64,000 nucleotides of DNA from [Pasteurella] mairii (GTDB lineage Bacteria > Pseudomonadota > Gammaproteobacteria > Enterobacterales > Pasteurellaceae). Of this stretch, positions 18,782 through 28,659 are shown in pieces. Under the pieces are notes generated by a model, which saw only the letters and a list, made by a program, of their open reading frames with translations, searched no databases and was not told the origin of the DNA. The stretch is from assembly GCA_900454475.1 (NCBI GenBank), contig UGSS01000002.1, forward strand, positions 1,507,605 through 1,571,604, given 5' to 3'. A program made the position numbers and the translations under genes. How positions within the stretch are numbered: the stretch's first letter is position 1; each line of letters begins with the position of its first letter.

Positions 18782-19948
18782 TTACATAAGCGTTGATAAC
18801 GCGTCCATAAATTGTGCGATTTCTTGCGACGTCATATCGGCAGTCAGCGATAAACGAATTCTCGACGTGCCTTGCGGGACAGTCGGCGGGCGAATTGGCA
18901 AACAATAATAGCCCATTTGTTGCAACTGTTGCGCCATCTCAACCGTTTTTTGATTATCGCCGATAACATAAGGTACGATACAACTTTGGCTTGGCATATC
19001 CCGCGTAGTCAAGCGTTGCACATGGCATCTTAGCTGCTCACTCAATTGTTGCAAATGCGTACGTTGTGCTTGAAAGTGCGGTAGTTTTTCAAACAGAAAT
19101 AAACTCCATGCCACATTAAACGGAGGCAGCGCGGTGGAAAAAATCAACGGACGCATGGTATTGACTAAATAATCTCGCATCAGGCGATCGCAAACCACAT
19201 AAGCGCCCATAGAAGCTAAGGCTTTGCCAAAGGTACCGACTAAAAAATCAATCTGTGCCACGCAACCTTGCTGTTCGGCAATTCCTAAGCCTTGTTCCCC
19301 GTAAACACCGATCGCGTGCGCTTCATCCACATACAATAACACATTGCCGAAGTCTTTTTTAAATGCCACCAATTGTGGCAAATCCGCTACATCACCGTCC
19401 ATACTAAACACCGATTCCGTCACGATAATCATACGTTGATAACGGTTTTGATGTTTACGCAGTAAATTTTCCAGATGCGTATAATCATTGTGACGATAAC
19501 GCACAAAATCGACGCCACTTAAGCGAATGCCGTCAATCATGCTAGCGTGTACTAATTTATCCGCCAAGATCAACGTATTTTTATCCGCTACTGCGGGCAA
19601 AATCCCGATATTGGCATGATAACCGCTGTTAAATAACAATCCGCTTTCGCGCCCGAAGCGCTGCGCCAACAACGCTTCCAGTTGCTCATAGTACGGAAAA
19701 GATCCCGTCAACAAACGAGAGGAAGATGAGGTAAAGTGCGGTAAGTTTTCCGCGTGTTTTTGTAAAAAAGCCTGGCGCAAAGCGGTATTATTTGCCAGCC
19801 CCAAATAATCATTGGACGATAAATTTAACATTAACCGTCCCTCTTTTTCGATATAACGCCCTTGATGGGTTAATTCAGGCAAGCGGCGTAATTGTCCGAT
19901 ATCCTGCAATTGCGTTAATCGCTCGGCAAAATCAGCCAATGGATTCAT
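18782..19948 (-). CDS. bioF: 8-amino-7-oxononanoate synthase BioF
   Basis: About 388 residues. It has the PLP-binding Lys in [14 protein letters not shown] (residue 242 from this start), the [11 protein letters not shown] motif near residue 45 and the [10 protein letters not shown] motif near 209. It condenses pimeloyl-ACP with alanine. Two adjacent ATG codons occur; the one at 19948 is six bases from AGAGG. The start lies inside the end of bioA, so the genes are coupled. Two uptake signals lie inside (about 19075 and 19736). Confidence 0.95.
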   Translation of the reverse strand: MNPLADFAERLTQLQDIGQLRRLPELTHQGRYIEKEGRLMLNLSSNDYLGLANNTALRQAFLQKHAENLPHFTSSSSRLLTGSFPYYEQLEALLAQRFGRESGLLFNSGYHANIGILPAVADKNTLILADKLVHASMIDGIRLSGVDFVRYRHNDYTHLENLLRKHQNRYQRMIIVTESVFSMDGDVADLPQLVAFKKDFGNVLLYVDEAHAIGVYGEQGLGIAEQQGCVAQIDFLVGTFGKALASMGAYVVCDRLMRDYLVNTMRPLIFSTALPPFNVAWSLFLFEKLPHFQAQRTHLQQLSEQLRCHVQRLTTRDMPSQSCIVPYVIGDNQKTVEMAQQLQQMGYYCLPIRPPTVPQGTSRIRLSLTADMTSQEIAQFMDALSTLM

Positions 19949-21230
19949 CATAAACCTCTTTGATCACCTCTAGTAGGGCTTGTGTCAGTTGCGATAATTG
20001 GTGCGATGCAATAATAAAAGGCGGCATAAGATAAACTAGACGTCCAAACGGGCGCAACCAAATCCCTCTTTGCACAAATTTCGGTTGTAAAACTGCTATA
20101 TTAACAGGTTCCTGCATTTCAAGTACACCAATCGCGCCGAGAACTCGTACCTGTTTGACACAATTAAATGCCGCCGCCGGCGCTAATTCGCGGCGTAATT
20201 GTTGTTCTATTTGCTGAATTTTCGCCTGCCAATTGCTTGCCAATAATAAATCGATGGAAGCACAAGCAATGGCGCACGCCAGTGGATTTGCCATAAACGT
20301 CGGTCCGTGCATAAAACATTTTGCTTCACCTTGACAAATGGTTTGCGCGATCAAGGCAGTGGTCACCGTTGCCGACAAAGTTAAATAACCGCCGGTCAAG
20401 GCTTTGCCTAAACACATAATATCCGGGGTAATTTGAGTATATTCCGTGGCAAACAATTTGCCGGTGCGCCCAAATCCGGTGGCGATCTCATCAAAAATTA
20501 ATAATACGCCATATTGATCGCATAAGGCTCTGGCACGCTCCAAATAGGTCGGCGAATAAAAATACATCCCGCCGGCGCCTTGCACGATCGGTTCTAAAAT
20601 TAACCCTGCAATTTCCGAGGATTTTTGCGCTAATAAATCGCGTAATGGCGCAATATCTTGTTCATCCCAATCTTCGCCAAAGGCGGTTTTGGGTTGTGGT
20701 AAAAAATATTGCAGCGGCAACCGTTCGGCAAACAGACTATGCATTCCAGTAACCGGATCGCAAACCGACATCGCATTCCATGTATCGCCATGATAACCGG
20801 CGCGAATGGTGGCAAATTTGCTGCGTTTAGGCTGCCCTTTGGCGTGTTGATATTGCAGCGCCATTTTCATCGCCACTTCCACCGCCACCGATCCGCTATC
20901 GGCATAGAAAATTTTATCCAATCCTGCCGGCAAAATGCTGACCAAACGTTTCCCCAGCTCTACCGCGGGATCATGAGTAAATCCGCCGAACATAATATGG
21001 CTGGTTTTCTGTAATTGGGCAATGGCGGCTTGATTTAATTGCGGATGGTTATAACCATGTAACGCTGCCCACCAAGAAGACATCCCGTCAATCAGCTGTT
21101 GCCCGTTTTTTAAGGTGATCATCACGCCATCAGCACGTTCCACCGCATACATCGGCATCTCGGCATTCACCGCTGAATAAGGATGCCACAAATGTTGCTT
21201 ATCCCATTGCAACACATCTTGCTCGTTCAT
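19932..21230 (-). CDS. bioA: Adenosylmethionine-8-amino-7-oxononanoate aminotransferase BioA
   Basis: About 432 residues of class III aminotransferase fold, starting [20 protein letters not shown]. It has [16 protein letters not shown] near residue 50, the [12 protein letters not shown] motif and the PLP Lys in [14 protein letters not shown]. BioA transfers an amino group from SAM to make 7,8-diaminopelargonate. The ATG at 21230 is chosen because AAGGAAG lies seven bases upstream; the frame extends eleven codons further without a better site. It is the first gene of the bio operon and diverges from psd. Confidence 0.95.
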   Translation of the reverse strand: MNEQDVLQWDKQHLWHPYSAVNAEMPMYAVERADGVMITLKNGQQLIDGMSSWWAALHGYNHPQLNQAAIAQLQKTSHIMFGGFTHDPAVELGKRLVSILPAGLDKIFYADSGSVAVEVAMKMALQYQHAKGQPKRSKFATIRAGYHGDTWNAMSVCDPVTGMHSLFAERLPLQYFLPQPKTAFGEDWDEQDIAPLRDLLAQKSSEIAGLILEPIVQGAGGMYFYSPTYLERARALCDQYGVLLIFDEIATGFGRTGKLFATEYTQITPDIMCLGKALTGGYLTLSATVTTALIAQTICQGEAKCFMHGPTFMANPLACAIACASIDLLLASNWQAKIQQIEQQLRRELAPAAAFNCVKQVRVLGAIGVLEMQEPVNIAVLQPKFVQRGIWLRPFGRLVYLMPPFIIASHQLSQLTQALLEVIKEVYDESIG

Positions 21231-21297
21231 TGCGCGTCTTCCTTTCTGATTGTTTTCGTTCATAAATCCGAATTAGTAGCAAAGTATAGCCTTATCA

Positions 21298-21325
21298 TTG
21301 CACAAGTTAAATAACTTGTTATAAT
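21298..21325 (+). promoter_or_regulatory. psd promoter with an 18-bp palindrome filling the spacer
   Basis: -35 TTGCAC (21298-21303) and -10 TATAAT (21320-21325) are 16 bases apart. The interval 21302-21319 is a perfect inverted repeat, ACAAGTTA-AA-TAACTTGT. This is an operator-like site in the bioA-psd divergent region. The cognate regulator is unknown; it does not match the BirA operator I know. Confidence 0.6.
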
Positions 21326-21354
21326 CCCATCTTCAATTTATTGAGGACATAACT

Positions 21355-22239
21355 ATGTACAATGCGGAAAAAAAGCAACCTAGCTACTGGCAACGCATCA
21401 AAATTGCCTTTCAATATGTGATGCCACAACAATATTTAACCCAATTTGCCGGCTGGTTTGCCAAACAACAATGGGGCGCAGTAACCCATTTTGCGATCAA
21501 ACTTTTTGCCAAAAAATATCAGGTGGACATGAATGAGGCGGCGAAACCGAATTTCAAAGATTATGCCAGCTTCAACGAATTTTTTATTCGTCCACTTGCC
21601 GAAAATGCGCGTAAAATCGAGCAAAATCCGACCGCACTTTGTTTACCTGCGGACGGGCGGATCAGCCAACTCGGACATATTGACGACAATTTGTTATTAC
21701 AAGCCAAAGGTCATTATTTCCGTTTAGAAGATTTATTGGCGCACGATCAAGAATTGGTGGAGACCTTTAAAAATGGCGAGTTCGCCACCATCTATTTATC
21801 GCCGCGTGATTATCACCGCGTGCATATGCCTTGCGATGCGACCTTGCGCAAAATGATTTACGTGCCGGGCGATCTATTTTCGGTTAACCCGTTTTTAGCC
21901 GAACACGTACCCAATTTGTTCGCTCGCAATGAACGGGTTATCTGCGTATTTGATACAGACTTTGGACCGATGGTGCAAATTTTAGTCGGCGCCACCATCA
22001 CTGCCAGCATCAACACTGCTTGGGCTGGTATTGTCAATCCGTCGCGACCAAACGAAGTCAAAACTTGGACTTATCAAGGGGAAAGTGCGGTCAAATTATT
22101 GAAAGGTTGCGAAATGGGCGCCTTCCAATTAGGTTCGACCGTGATCAATTTATTCCCGAAAAATCGCGTACAACTAGCAAGCCATTTGCAAGTCGATGTG
22201 CCGGTGCGCATGGGCGAAGTATTGGCATATAAAAAATAA
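21355..22239 (+). CDS. psd: Phosphatidylserine decarboxylase
   Basis: The protein has 294 residues. The self-cleavage motif LGST (FQLGSTVINLF) places the pyruvoyl-forming Ser at residue 261, splitting the proenzyme into a large beta and a small alpha chain. PADGRIS, SPRDYHRVHMP and the other family blocks are present. It converts phosphatidylserine to phosphatidylethanolamine at the inner membrane. A strong promoter precedes it, and TGAGGA lies seven bases ahead of the ATG. Two uptake signals lie inside (21632, 22084). fklB follows 24 bases downstream, possibly on the same transcript. Confidence 0.97.
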   Translation: MYNAEKKQPSYWQRIKIAFQYVMPQQYLTQFAGWFAKQQWGAVTHFAIKLFAKKYQVDMNEAAKPNFKDYASFNEFFIRPLAENARKIEQNPTALCLPADGRISQLGHIDDNLLLQAKGHYFRLEDLLAHDQELVETFKNGEFATIYLSPRDYHRVHMPCDATLRKMIYVPGDLFSVNPFLAEHVPNLFARNERVICVFDTDFGPMVQILVGATITASINTAWAGIVNPSRPNEVKTWTYQGESAVKLLKGCEMGAFQLGSTVINLFPKNRVQLASHLQVDVPVRMGEVLAYKK

Positions 22240-22263
22240 TTTTTAACACACAAGGAAAAAACA

Positions 22264-22896
22264 ATGACTAAATCATTTTTTGAACAAGTAACCTTAGATA
22301 ATGTTTCTGCAAAAGGGAGTTATGGTATCGGCTTACAAATCGGTCAACAATTAATCGATAGCCAATTAAATGTGAAAGCAGAAGCGGTTGCCAAAGGGAT
22401 TTATGATGCCTTAAACCAAAATGCACCGGCGTTGGATTTAAATGAAGTCAGCCAAGCGTTACATCAATTGCAACAAGACGCAGCGGAAAAAGCACAGGCA
22501 CAATTTAAACAATTTGAAGAAGCAGGTAACACTTTCTTAGCGGAAAATGCGAAAAAAGACGGCGTAAAAGTGACAGAAAGCGGATTACAATACGAAGTTT
22601 TAGTGGAAGGCAACGGTAAAATCCCTAGTCGCCAAGATAAAGTGCGCGTACATTACACGGGTACCTTAATTGATGGAACGGTATTCGATAGTTCGGTGAA
22701 ACGTGGTCAACCGGCAGAATTCCCAGTAACCGGCGTAATTGCGGGCTGGGTTGAAGCGCTTTCCATGATGCCAGTTGGTTCAAAATGGCGTTTAACCATT
22801 CCGCATAACTTAGCCTATGGCGAACGTGGTGCCGGCGCATCTATTCCGCCATTTAGCGCCTTAGTGTTTGAAGTAGAATTATTGGATATTCTGTAA
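22264..22896 (+). CDS. fklB: FKBP-type peptidyl-prolyl cis-trans isomerase (FKBP22)
   Basis: The protein has 210 residues. An N-terminal helical dimerisation region (1-95; [12 protein letters not shown]) is followed by an FKBP domain (about 110-208) with [18 protein letters not shown] and the [25 protein letters not shown] ending. There is no signal peptide, which favours cytoplasmic FklB over periplasmic FkpA. It assists proline isomerisation in protein folding. AAGGA lies eight bases ahead of the ATG. The gene converges on ulaD, with a shared hairpin between them. Confidence 0.93.
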   Translation: MTKSFFEQVTLDNVSAKGSYGIGLQIGQQLIDSQLNVKAEAVAKGIYDALNQNAPALDLNEVSQALHQLQQDAAEKAQAQFKQFEEAGNTFLAENAKKDGVKVTESGLQYEVLVEGNGKIPSRQDKVRVHYTGTLIDGTVFDSSVKRGQPAEFPVTGVIAGWVEALSMMPVGSKWRLTIPHNLAYGERGAGASIPPFSALVFEVELLDIL

Positions 22897-22921
22897 TACA
22901 TCACTTTATTGAGACTAAAAA

Positions 22922-22949
22922 AGCGTTACGCAAAGCATTTCGTAACGCT
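22922..22949 (-). terminator. Terminator between fklB and ulaD
   Basis: AGCGTTACG (22922-22930) pairs with CGTAACGCT (22941-22949). The A run on the left gives a T tract on the minus strand, so it mainly ends the ula transcript. Confidence 0.8.
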
Positions 22950-22962
22950 CTCAATGGTCAAA

Positions 22963-23640
22963 TTACCAATATTTTGCAATTTCCTGACGAATTGCTTCAG
23001 CAGTTGCCCGCCCTTTTTCCCCGACTAAAGCTCGTCCTGCAATAAAAGCCTTAGCATTTTTAATTTCTTTAAATAGATGAATATCCTCCGGAACAATTCC
23101 ACCAGTAATAGAAAGCGCAATGCCTAAGCGTGAAAGTTGTTTCATTAATGCTACATCTTCTTGGGTCCATCCTTTTCCGGCTAACTCGGCATCTCTTGAG
23201 CGATGGTAAATCGCTTGATGTACGCCCAACTCAACCCAGTCTTTTGCATCATCAATTGTCCAATTACCATAAATTTCAATTTGAATTTCTTTTTTCACCT
23301 TTAATTCCGGGTGGGCAGCATTAAATTCATCCGCGACTTTCTTACACGCTGCTTTCGTTGCTGGATGCGCTGCCGCAGACACCGTTAGCCAATCTGCCCC
23401 CGCCTCAAAAGCCATTTTTGCTAAAATCGCGCCTCCGTCTGTCGTTTTCAAATCACAAACAATAATATGTTCTGGGTGTAACGCTCGCAATGTAGAAACA
23501 GCTTTCATCCCCTCTGCACAAGCCAGAATAGTACCAACTTCAATGACTTCAACTAAATTTGAGGCCTGCTTAGCATCAGCAACCGCTTTTTCAAGGGTCA
23601 AGGAATCAAGAGCTATTTGCAATAATGGTTTAGTCTTCAT
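22963..23640 (-). CDS. ulaD: 3-keto-L-gulonate-6-phosphate decarboxylase
   Basis: The protein has 225 residues of the OMP-decarboxylase superfamily: LQIALDSLTLEKA at the start, the catalytic DLKTTDGG motif near residue 65 and ITGGIVPEDI near 188. UlaD decarboxylates 3-keto-L-gulonate 6-phosphate to L-xylulose 5-phosphate in L-ascorbate fermentation. Family ambiguity with SgbH/hexulose-phosphate synthase is resolved by its place after the ascorbate PTS genes. AGGAG lies ahead of the ATG. The epimerases UlaE and UlaF that normally follow are absent here. Confidence 0.93.
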   Translation of the reverse strand: MKTKPLLQIALDSLTLEKAVADAKQASNLVEVIEVGTILACAEGMKAVSTLRALHPEHIIVCDLKTTDGGAILAKMAFEAGADWLTVSAAAHPATKAACKKVADEFNAAHPELKVKKEIQIEIYGNWTIDDAKDWVELGVHQAIYHRSRDAELAGKGWTQEDVALMKQLSRLGIALSITGGIVPEDIHLFKEIKNAKAFIAGRALVGEKGRATAEAIRQEIAKYW

Positions 23641-23681
23641 AGATCATCTCCTAAAATTATATTTCCTATTTTTATAATATA

Positions 23682-24149
23682 TTATTCCTCAAGAGCAGCA
23701 TCAATTACTGCCAAGACCTCATCTACGCTGTCACAAGTCAAAAATTTCTCGATATTAACACCGCTATCGCTATTTGGATCATCTAATATTCGAGTAATTT
23801 CCACTAACCCTTCCATATGTTGATTGCTATCGCTCCCTGCTAATGCGATCATCATATAGACAGGCTCATCATCCCCATCAAAATACACCGGCACATCAAA
23901 AGTCACTAAAGAAAAAGCGGTTTTCAATACACCATCTTCCGGTCGGGCGTGAGGCATGGCTAACCCAGGTGCTAAGATAATATAAGGTCCAATATTAGTA
24001 ATTCCTTCTATTATGCGATCATAATAGCGGGCTTCCACCGCACCGGAATGAATCAACATATCTATTGCTATTTTAATCGCGCTTTGCCAGTCGCTCGCAG
24101 ATTGATGTAATTTAATTGAGTTATTATCAATAAGAGATTGTTTTAACAT
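23682..24149 (-). CDS. ulaC: Ascorbate-specific PTS enzyme IIA
   Basis: The protein has 155 residues of the mannitol/fructose-type IIA family. The phosphorylated His67 lies in GLAMPHARPED. It accepts phosphate from HPr and passes it to the IIB domain fused to UlaA upstream. GGAG lies seven bases ahead of the ATG. It lies 31 bases after ulaA and 41 before ulaD, so the three form one operon. Confidence 0.93.
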   Translation of the reverse strand: MLKQSLIDNNSIKLHQSASDWQSAIKIAIDMLIHSGAVEARYYDRIIEGITNIGPYIILAPGLAMPHARPEDGVLKTAFSLVTFDVPVYFDGDDEPVYMMIALAGSDSNQHMEGLVEITRILDDPNSDSGVNIEKFLTCDSVDEVLAVIDAALEE

Positions 24150-24180
24150 GGTTATCTCCGGAAAAGTTATTCATAATTAA

Positions 24181-25965
24181 TTAAGCATTGGTATTATGTT
24201 TATTGATTAATGCCAATAATTCATCACCAAATGAGTTAGGATTTAGCATATTTTGTACCCCAAGTACTGAAATATGGCTATTTGTCACTATTTCATCCTG
24301 CAAATGGCGAGAACAAACAATAATATCTATACTGTCCAGTTTACTTTTATAGTCCGTAACCGCACAGGAGTCTAACACACTCGGAATATTTTTCTTATCC
24401 AGATATCCCTTAATTTTCATTTTCATCATCATTGATGAACCTTGACCTGAACCACATACTGCAAGAATTCGTATTGCACGACAAGAAGATGGTGCCACTT
24501 GTTGTATTTGTTTATTTTCGTCAGTTAATTCACTATCTAAATTATAACCGTCCATTTGTTCCAACGTTTTGCCTGCAGCCACCGCTGCTGCTTCATCAGC
24601 TCGTAATCGACGAGAGGCAAAAAACATGTATACCGCAGATAACGCTAAAATTACAAAGAAGAAGCCAGGAAGGCTCACTATGCCTTGTAAAATCAGCGGG
24701 AAAAATAACGCCCAGTCTGCCATTCCCATCCAGCCATTAAATTCTGCCCCTTGAGTCGCCAATAAATGGATAACCCATGCCGATCCTAATACCTCAATGA
24801 TTCCCATAACAAAGCAGATTTTTAACACTGCCTTCCAACCACCAAATTGATTAGCAAACACACCAATAGTCGCATTCGAGAAAAACATAGGAATAAAGCC
24901 CGGAATAATCAAAACCGGTGCGCCAACAATCAAGAGAAATCCAACTGCAACAAATTGACCAATGGCACCCCACATAAATCCAAAAACCATTGCATTCGGA
25001 GAAAATGCATAAATTGCAGCGCAATCGATTGCTAACACTGAATTTGGAATAACGCGCTCAGAAATTCCTTTAAAAGCTTCCGATAATTCAGCAACAAACA
25101 TACGAACACCAGTAACAATGACTTGAATAGCAACCGCAAATTTAAGTCCAGTTTCAAGGATATACATAATCCAGTGGGTTTTCCCTGCCATAGATTGTAA
25201 ATTATCTAAGCCAAAAGAAAGCAAAATAATACCGAAAAAGACAGTCATAACTAATGAAGTTGCCGAAATACTGTCATGAAAAATATGTAACCATTTAGGT
25301 AAATTCATATTATCTACAGTATCATTTTTATCACCCAATTTCGGGGCTAATTTCGTTGCGATCCATGACGCTATTTGTTGTTGATGCCCAATCGAAAATC
25401 CCGCTCCGCCGGTAACTGCTTGAGTTGGTTTATACATAATATTAGAAGAAATACCCCAATAAAGTGCCATTAATACTGCGGTATAAATAATGGTTTCCCA
25501 CATAGAAGCACCGATAATCATATAAAACACGGCAACCAACCCTGCCTGTTGGAACATAATGTGCCCAGTTAACATAATAGTACGTATGCCAGTGATACGT
25601 CTAAATACGACTAATAAAATATTAAGTGCTAAGGCTAATAATACCGCATAACCAACCCAACCATAGTTTTCCCCCATAGTTTCTATGGTCGATTGCATAC
25701 TAGTATAAGGATCAATCACTGCACCGGTTAACCCATGAAATTCGGATAACTTATCAATAATAGGTTTAAAACTTGACGTTAATACACCGGAGCCGATTTG
25801 TACCATCATAAAACCAACAATGGTTTTGATTGTTCCCTTAATTATTGTAGTCGTATCTTTTTTTAGCAGAATGTAGCCAATACAGGCGACAATACCTAAT
25901 AAAAATGGGGCTTTAGATAAAACCTGATCATTAAACCCTAAAAATAGATTGTAGAGAGTTTCCAT
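24181..25965 (-). CDS. ulaA: Ascorbate-specific PTS permease, fused IIC-IIB
   Basis: The protein has 594 residues. Residues 1 to about 450 are the multi-spanning UlaA IIC domain ([49 protein letters not shown]). After a polar linker (about 450-495), a IIB domain follows with the phosphocysteine Cys504 in [13 protein letters not shown]. coli encodes the two parts as separate ulaA and ulaB genes; here they are one chain. The start at 25965 has AAGAGG six bases upstream; an in-frame extension of 15 codons lacks a site. The protein imports and phosphorylates L-ascorbate. It diverges from ulaG across a 325-base AT-rich regulatory region. Confidence 0.95.
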   Translation of the reverse strand: METLYNLFLGFNDQVLSKAPFLLGIVACIGYILLKKDTTTIIKGTIKTIVGFMMVQIGSGVLTSSFKPIIDKLSEFHGLTGAVIDPYTSMQSTIETMGENYGWVGYAVLLALALNILLVVFRRITGIRTIMLTGHIMFQQAGLVAVFYMIIGASMWETIIYTAVLMALYWGISSNIMYKPTQAVTGGAGFSIGHQQQIASWIATKLAPKLGDKNDTVDNMNLPKWLHIFHDSISATSLVMTVFFGIILLSFGLDNLQSMAGKTHWIMYILETGLKFAVAIQVIVTGVRMFVAELSEAFKGISERVIPNSVLAIDCAAIYAFSPNAMVFGFMWGAIGQFVAVGFLLIVGAPVLIIPGFIPMFFSNATIGVFANQFGGWKAVLKICFVMGIIEVLGSAWVIHLLATQGAEFNGWMGMADWALFFPLILQGIVSLPGFFFVILALSAVYMFFASRRLRADEAAAVAAGKTLEQMDGYNLDSELTDENKQIQQVAPSSCRAIRILAVCGSGQGSSMMMKMKIKGYLDKKNIPSVLDSCAVTDYKSKLDSIDIIVCSRHLQDEIVTNSHISVLGVQNMLNPNSFGDELLALINKHNTNA

Positions 25966-26094
25966 AATTAACCTCTTAATATAAATACTTGTACCACATT
26001 TCAACAACAAACAAGCGATACTACATTCATCGCTTTAACATAAAAATCAACTCAAAACCAATAATAACACCACCAAAATGAAGCAAAAAGATTT

Positions 26095-26128
26095 TTTTTG
26101 ATTATATGTGACTTAAATCACAATTTAA
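26095..26128. promoter_or_regulatory. CRP site in the first copy of a duplicated operator block
   Basis: TGTGACTTAAATCACA (26107-26122) is a perfect match to the CRP consensus TGTGAN6TCACA. It lies inside the block TTTTTGATTATaTgTGAcTT..., which is repeated imperfectly 140 bp further on. It is well placed for cAMP-CRP activation of ulaA and/or ulaG. Confidence 0.8.
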
Positions 26129-26234
26129 TTATTTTTATATAATTAAAAAATCTCATAAAATAAAAAATAAATTATTAAATAACAATAAGTTAAAATAAAA
26201 TAACAATTTTCAAAAATAATCTATTTACAAATCA

Positions 26235-26266
26235 TTTTTGATTATTTATGATTTAATCAATTTTAA
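26235..26266. promoter_or_regulatory. Second, degenerate copy of the ula operator block
   Basis: TTTTTGATTATTTATGATTT and the following bases repeat the 26095 block with changes in both CRP half sites (TATGA/ATCAA). It lies just upstream of ulaG. It may be a weak CRP site or part of a UlaR operator. Confidence 0.45.
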
Positions 26267-26290
26267 TTGACGATTATTGAGGAGTGCATT

Positions 26291-27382
26291 ATGAGCAAAA
26301 TTGATGAAATTACCAGAGAAAGCTGGATTCTTTCTACGTTTCCGGAATGGGGAACTTGGTTAAATGAGGAGATAGCAGAAGAACAAGTTCCTACAAATAA
26401 TGTTGCAATGTGGTGGTTAGGTTGCGTAGGATTATGGGTTAAAACCCCGAATAACGCTAATTTATGCATTGATTTATGGTGTGGTCGTGGGAAAGCAACC
26501 AAAAAAGTAAAAGACATGGTTCGTGGACATCAAATGGCAAATATGGCTGGTGTACGTAAATTACAGCCAAACTTGCGCAATTCCGTAGGCGTATTAGATC
26601 CTTTTGCCATCAATGAGGTTGATGCCATTGTAGCAACGCACTATCACAACGATCATATTGATGTAAATGTTGCTGCTGCAATAGTAAAAAATCCAACATT
26701 AAATCATGTTAAATTTATCGGTCCACAATATTGCGTCGATATGTGGGTAAAATGGGGAGTTCCAGTGGATCGCTGTGTTGTGGTAAAACCCGGCGATACA
26801 GTAAAAATTAAAGATTTAGAATTAATCGCATTGGACTCTTTTGATCGTACCTGTTTGGTCACATTACCAGCAAGAGGTGCTGAAGAAAACGGTGGCGAAT
26901 TACATGGTATCTGCCCTAGTGATGAGGAAATGGGCTTAAAAGCGGTTAACTATCTCATCAAAACCCCTGGAGGTAATATTTATCATTCTGGCGACTCGCA
27001 TTATTCTATCTACTATGCAAAACATGGTAAAGATTATGATATTGATGTCGCATTAGGTAGCTATGGAGAAAACCCTGTGGGTATTGCCGATAAAATGACA
27101 TCAGTAGATATTCTACGAATGGCGGAATGCTTGCGAGCAAAAGTCGTTATCCCTGTACACCATGATATTTGGACGAATTTTACTGCCAGTACCAATGAAA
27201 TTCTAGAACTGTATCGTATGCGTAAAGATCGCCTACAATATCAATTCCATCCATTTATTTGGGAGGTTGGCGGAAAATATATTTATCCGCAAGATAAAGA
27301 TTTAATTGAATATCATCACCCAAGAGGCTTTGATGATTGCTTTGAACAAGAGCCTAATGTACCGTTTAAATCAATTCTATAA
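26291..27382 (+). CDS. ulaG: L-ascorbate-6-phosphate lactonase
   Basis: The protein has 363 residues, starting [20 protein letters not shown]. It has the metallo-beta-lactamase fold with the metal ligands HYHNDH at residues 117-122 and further His/Asp in YHSGDSHYS and VIPVHHDIW. UlaG opens L-ascorbate 6-phosphate to 3-keto-L-gulonate 6-phosphate, the UlaD substrate. The ATG at 26291 has GAGGAG upstream; an eight-codon extension is open but not family-like. It is divergent from ulaA, as in E. coli, and is followed by a hairpin made of opposed uptake signals. Confidence 0.96.
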   Translation: MSKIDEITRESWILSTFPEWGTWLNEEIAEEQVPTNNVAMWWLGCVGLWVKTPNNANLCIDLWCGRGKATKKVKDMVRGHQMANMAGVRKLQPNLRNSVGVLDPFAINEVDAIVATHYHNDHIDVNVAAAIVKNPTLNHVKFIGPQYCVDMWVKWGVPVDRCVVVKPGDTVKIKDLELIALDSFDRTCLVTLPARGAEENGGELHGICPSDEEMGLKAVNYLIKTPGGNIYHSGDSHYSIYYAKHGKDYDIDVALGSYGENPVGIADKMTSVDILRMAECLRAKVVIPVHHDIWTNFTASTNEILELYRMRKDRLQYQFHPFIWEVGGKYIYPQDKDLIEYHHPRGFDDCFEQEPNVPFKSIL

Positions 27383-27391
27383 CCGATTAAT

Positions 27392-27414
27392 CCGCACTTT
27401 CTATGAAAGTGCGG
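27392..27414 (+). terminator. Terminator of ulaG built from opposed uptake signals
   Basis: CCGCACTTTC-TAT-GAAAGTGCGG is followed by GTATTTTTTG. The stem is a pair of uptake-signal cores in inverted orientation, a common terminator type in Haemophilus. Confidence 0.75.
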
Positions 27415-27495
27415 TGTATTTTTTGTTCGTCTATATTGAATTAAATAAATAGATATTGTAATGTTCATGTTACATTGCCTAAGGAGAATAAGAAG

Positions 27496-28239
27496 GTGAA
27501 TGAACAAATTAGACATAACAAATTATTGACACTGTTAGACGAAAAAAAAATGTTATCCGTACCGGAAATTATTGAATATCTAAAAGTCTCTCCGGCAACA
27601 GTAAGACGAGATATCACAAAATTAGCTGCTCGGGGATATTTGATAAAAATAAGAAATGGGGTAACATCAATCCCGTCTTCTCGGTTTGTCCCCCCCGTGA
27701 AAAATACTAATAATTTAGATGAAAAAAAGCGGATTGCATTAGCTGCCTCTGCACTGTGTAATGATGGGGATAGCGTCATTCTTACCTGTGGATCAACAAT
27801 GATGACATTGGGTGAAGTGCTATGTAACCGACATATTCAAATCATTACTAATTTTTTACCTCTAGCTAATTATTTGATTGAACATGATCATGAGCAGGTG
27901 GTTATCATGGGAGGGCAATACAACAAAAGCCAAGCGATTATGCTCTCTTTAAATGCCATGGACGAAACTTTTGCTGCGAATATCGTATTTACCAGTGGAA
28001 AAGGATTAACAACCGAAGGATTATACAAAACAGATATGCTAATCGCCAATTCAGAACAACGAATTCTGTCAAAAAACACAAAACTTGTAGTTTTACTGGA
28101 TAGTTCAAAATTAGGCAAAGCCGTCGGTATGCTGTTTACCGAATTACAAAATATTAACCTGTTAATCACTGGAAAAGAAGCAGATCCTGAAATGATAAAA
28201 ATATTACGACAAAAAGGACTGCAAGTTATTACAGCATAA
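27496..28239 (+). CDS. ulaR: DeoR-family transcriptional regulator of ascorbate genes
   Basis: The protein has 247 residues from the GTG at 27496, which has AAGGAG nine bases upstream; an open extension begins at a TTG. A DeoR helix-turn-helix (SVPEIIEYLKVSPATVRRD, about residues 18-37) is followed by the sugar-phosphate sensing domain with LTCGSTMMTLG, MGGQYNKSQ and TSGKGLTTEGLYKTDML. It aligns well with UlaR, which represses ula genes and is relieved by L-ascorbate 6-phosphate. It is next to ulaG, which supports the assignment. A terminator follows at 28285. Confidence 0.9.
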   Translation: MNEQIRHNKLLTLLDEKKMLSVPEIIEYLKVSPATVRRDITKLAARGYLIKIRNGVTSIPSSRFVPPVKNTNNLDEKKRIALAASALCNDGDSVILTCGSTMMTLGEVLCNRHIQIITNFLPLANYLIEHDHEQVVIMGGQYNKSQAIMLSLNAMDETFAANIVFTSGKGLTTEGLYKTDMLIANSEQRILSKNTKLVVLLDSSKLGKAVGMLFTELQNINLLITGKEADPEMIKILRQKGLQVITA

Positions 28240-28284
28240 ATGACAACACCATTTTGTACAATCCAGAAAAATATATTTAACAAA

Positions 28285-28320
28285 AAAATAGACCAATCAG
28301 ATAAGAGATGGGTCTATTTT
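28285..28320 (+). terminator. Terminator of ulaR
   Basis: AAAATAGACC (28285-28294) pairs with GGTCTATTTT (28311-28320). Confidence 0.75.
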
Positions 28321-28333
28321 AGCGCTTTTTTGT

Positions 28334-28368
28334 TATCCATGTTAAATACGTAATGCTTTTGGCACTTC
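28334..28368. repeat. Left 35-bp direct repeat (copy of the ispH 3' end)
   Basis: This stretch matches 30555-30589, the last codons and 3' flank of ispH, at 34 of 35 bases. It bounds the accessory islet on the left and lies just after the ulaR terminator. Confidence 0.9.
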
Positions 28369-28369
28369 C

Positions 28370-28403
28370 CTTAACACTGATTACTATAAAAAGCATCTTT
28401 AAC
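28370..28403. repeat. Intergenic repeat shared with 39669-39705
   Basis: CTTAACACTGATT...GCATCTTTAAC recurs near rapA with short gaps (about 31 of 37 positions). It forms the left edge of the islet, immediately inside the 35-bp repeat. Confidence 0.6.
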
Positions 28404-28465
28404 ATAAAATAAAAATGATTTTATGCGTATGAGAATTAAAAAATTTATATTTTGGCGAGTTTGAG

Positions 28466-28639
28466 ATGATAGACTTTATTTTTTTAGTATTTGTTATAGT
28501 CGTGCCTGTCATTGTAGTAAAATTATTGGATTTATTTTTCTTTAAGCGATTGTTTAAAAAGAAAAAAACCGATAATGCCCAGTTAATAGCCTATATATTA
28601 ATCATAGTGTTAATCGCAATATACAAAAACAATTTTTAA
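28466..28639 (+). CDS. Small two-helix membrane protein, candidate microcin immunity protein
   Basis: A 57-residue protein starting MIDFIFLVFVIVVPVIVVKL. A first hydrophobic helix (residues 3-26) and a second (40-53) are separated by a strongly basic loop with FKRLFKKKKTD. GAG-rich sequence precedes the ATG, giving a modest ribosome site. It ends 20 bases before the double-glycine peptide gene on the same strand. Size, two membrane helices and position are what is seen in immunity proteins of class II microcins and bacteriocins. I do not recognise the sequence itself, so the role is inferred from context. AT content is high relative to flanking housekeeping genes. Confidence 0.6.
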   Translation: MIDFIFLVFVIVVPVIVVKLLDLFFFKRLFKKKKTDNAQLIAYILIIVLIAIYKNNF

Positions 28640-28659
28640 TTAAAAATAGGACAGTAAAA

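Noticed and set aside
26263-26517. Minus-strand frame opposite ulaG
   Set aside because: It overlaps the conserved start of UlaG and the operator region and has no family features.
28423-28464. 13-codon ORF (MRMRIKKFIFWRV) ahead of the immunity-like gene
   Set aside because: It is too short and lysine-rich by AT bias, and has no ribosome site. It may only be leader sequence.
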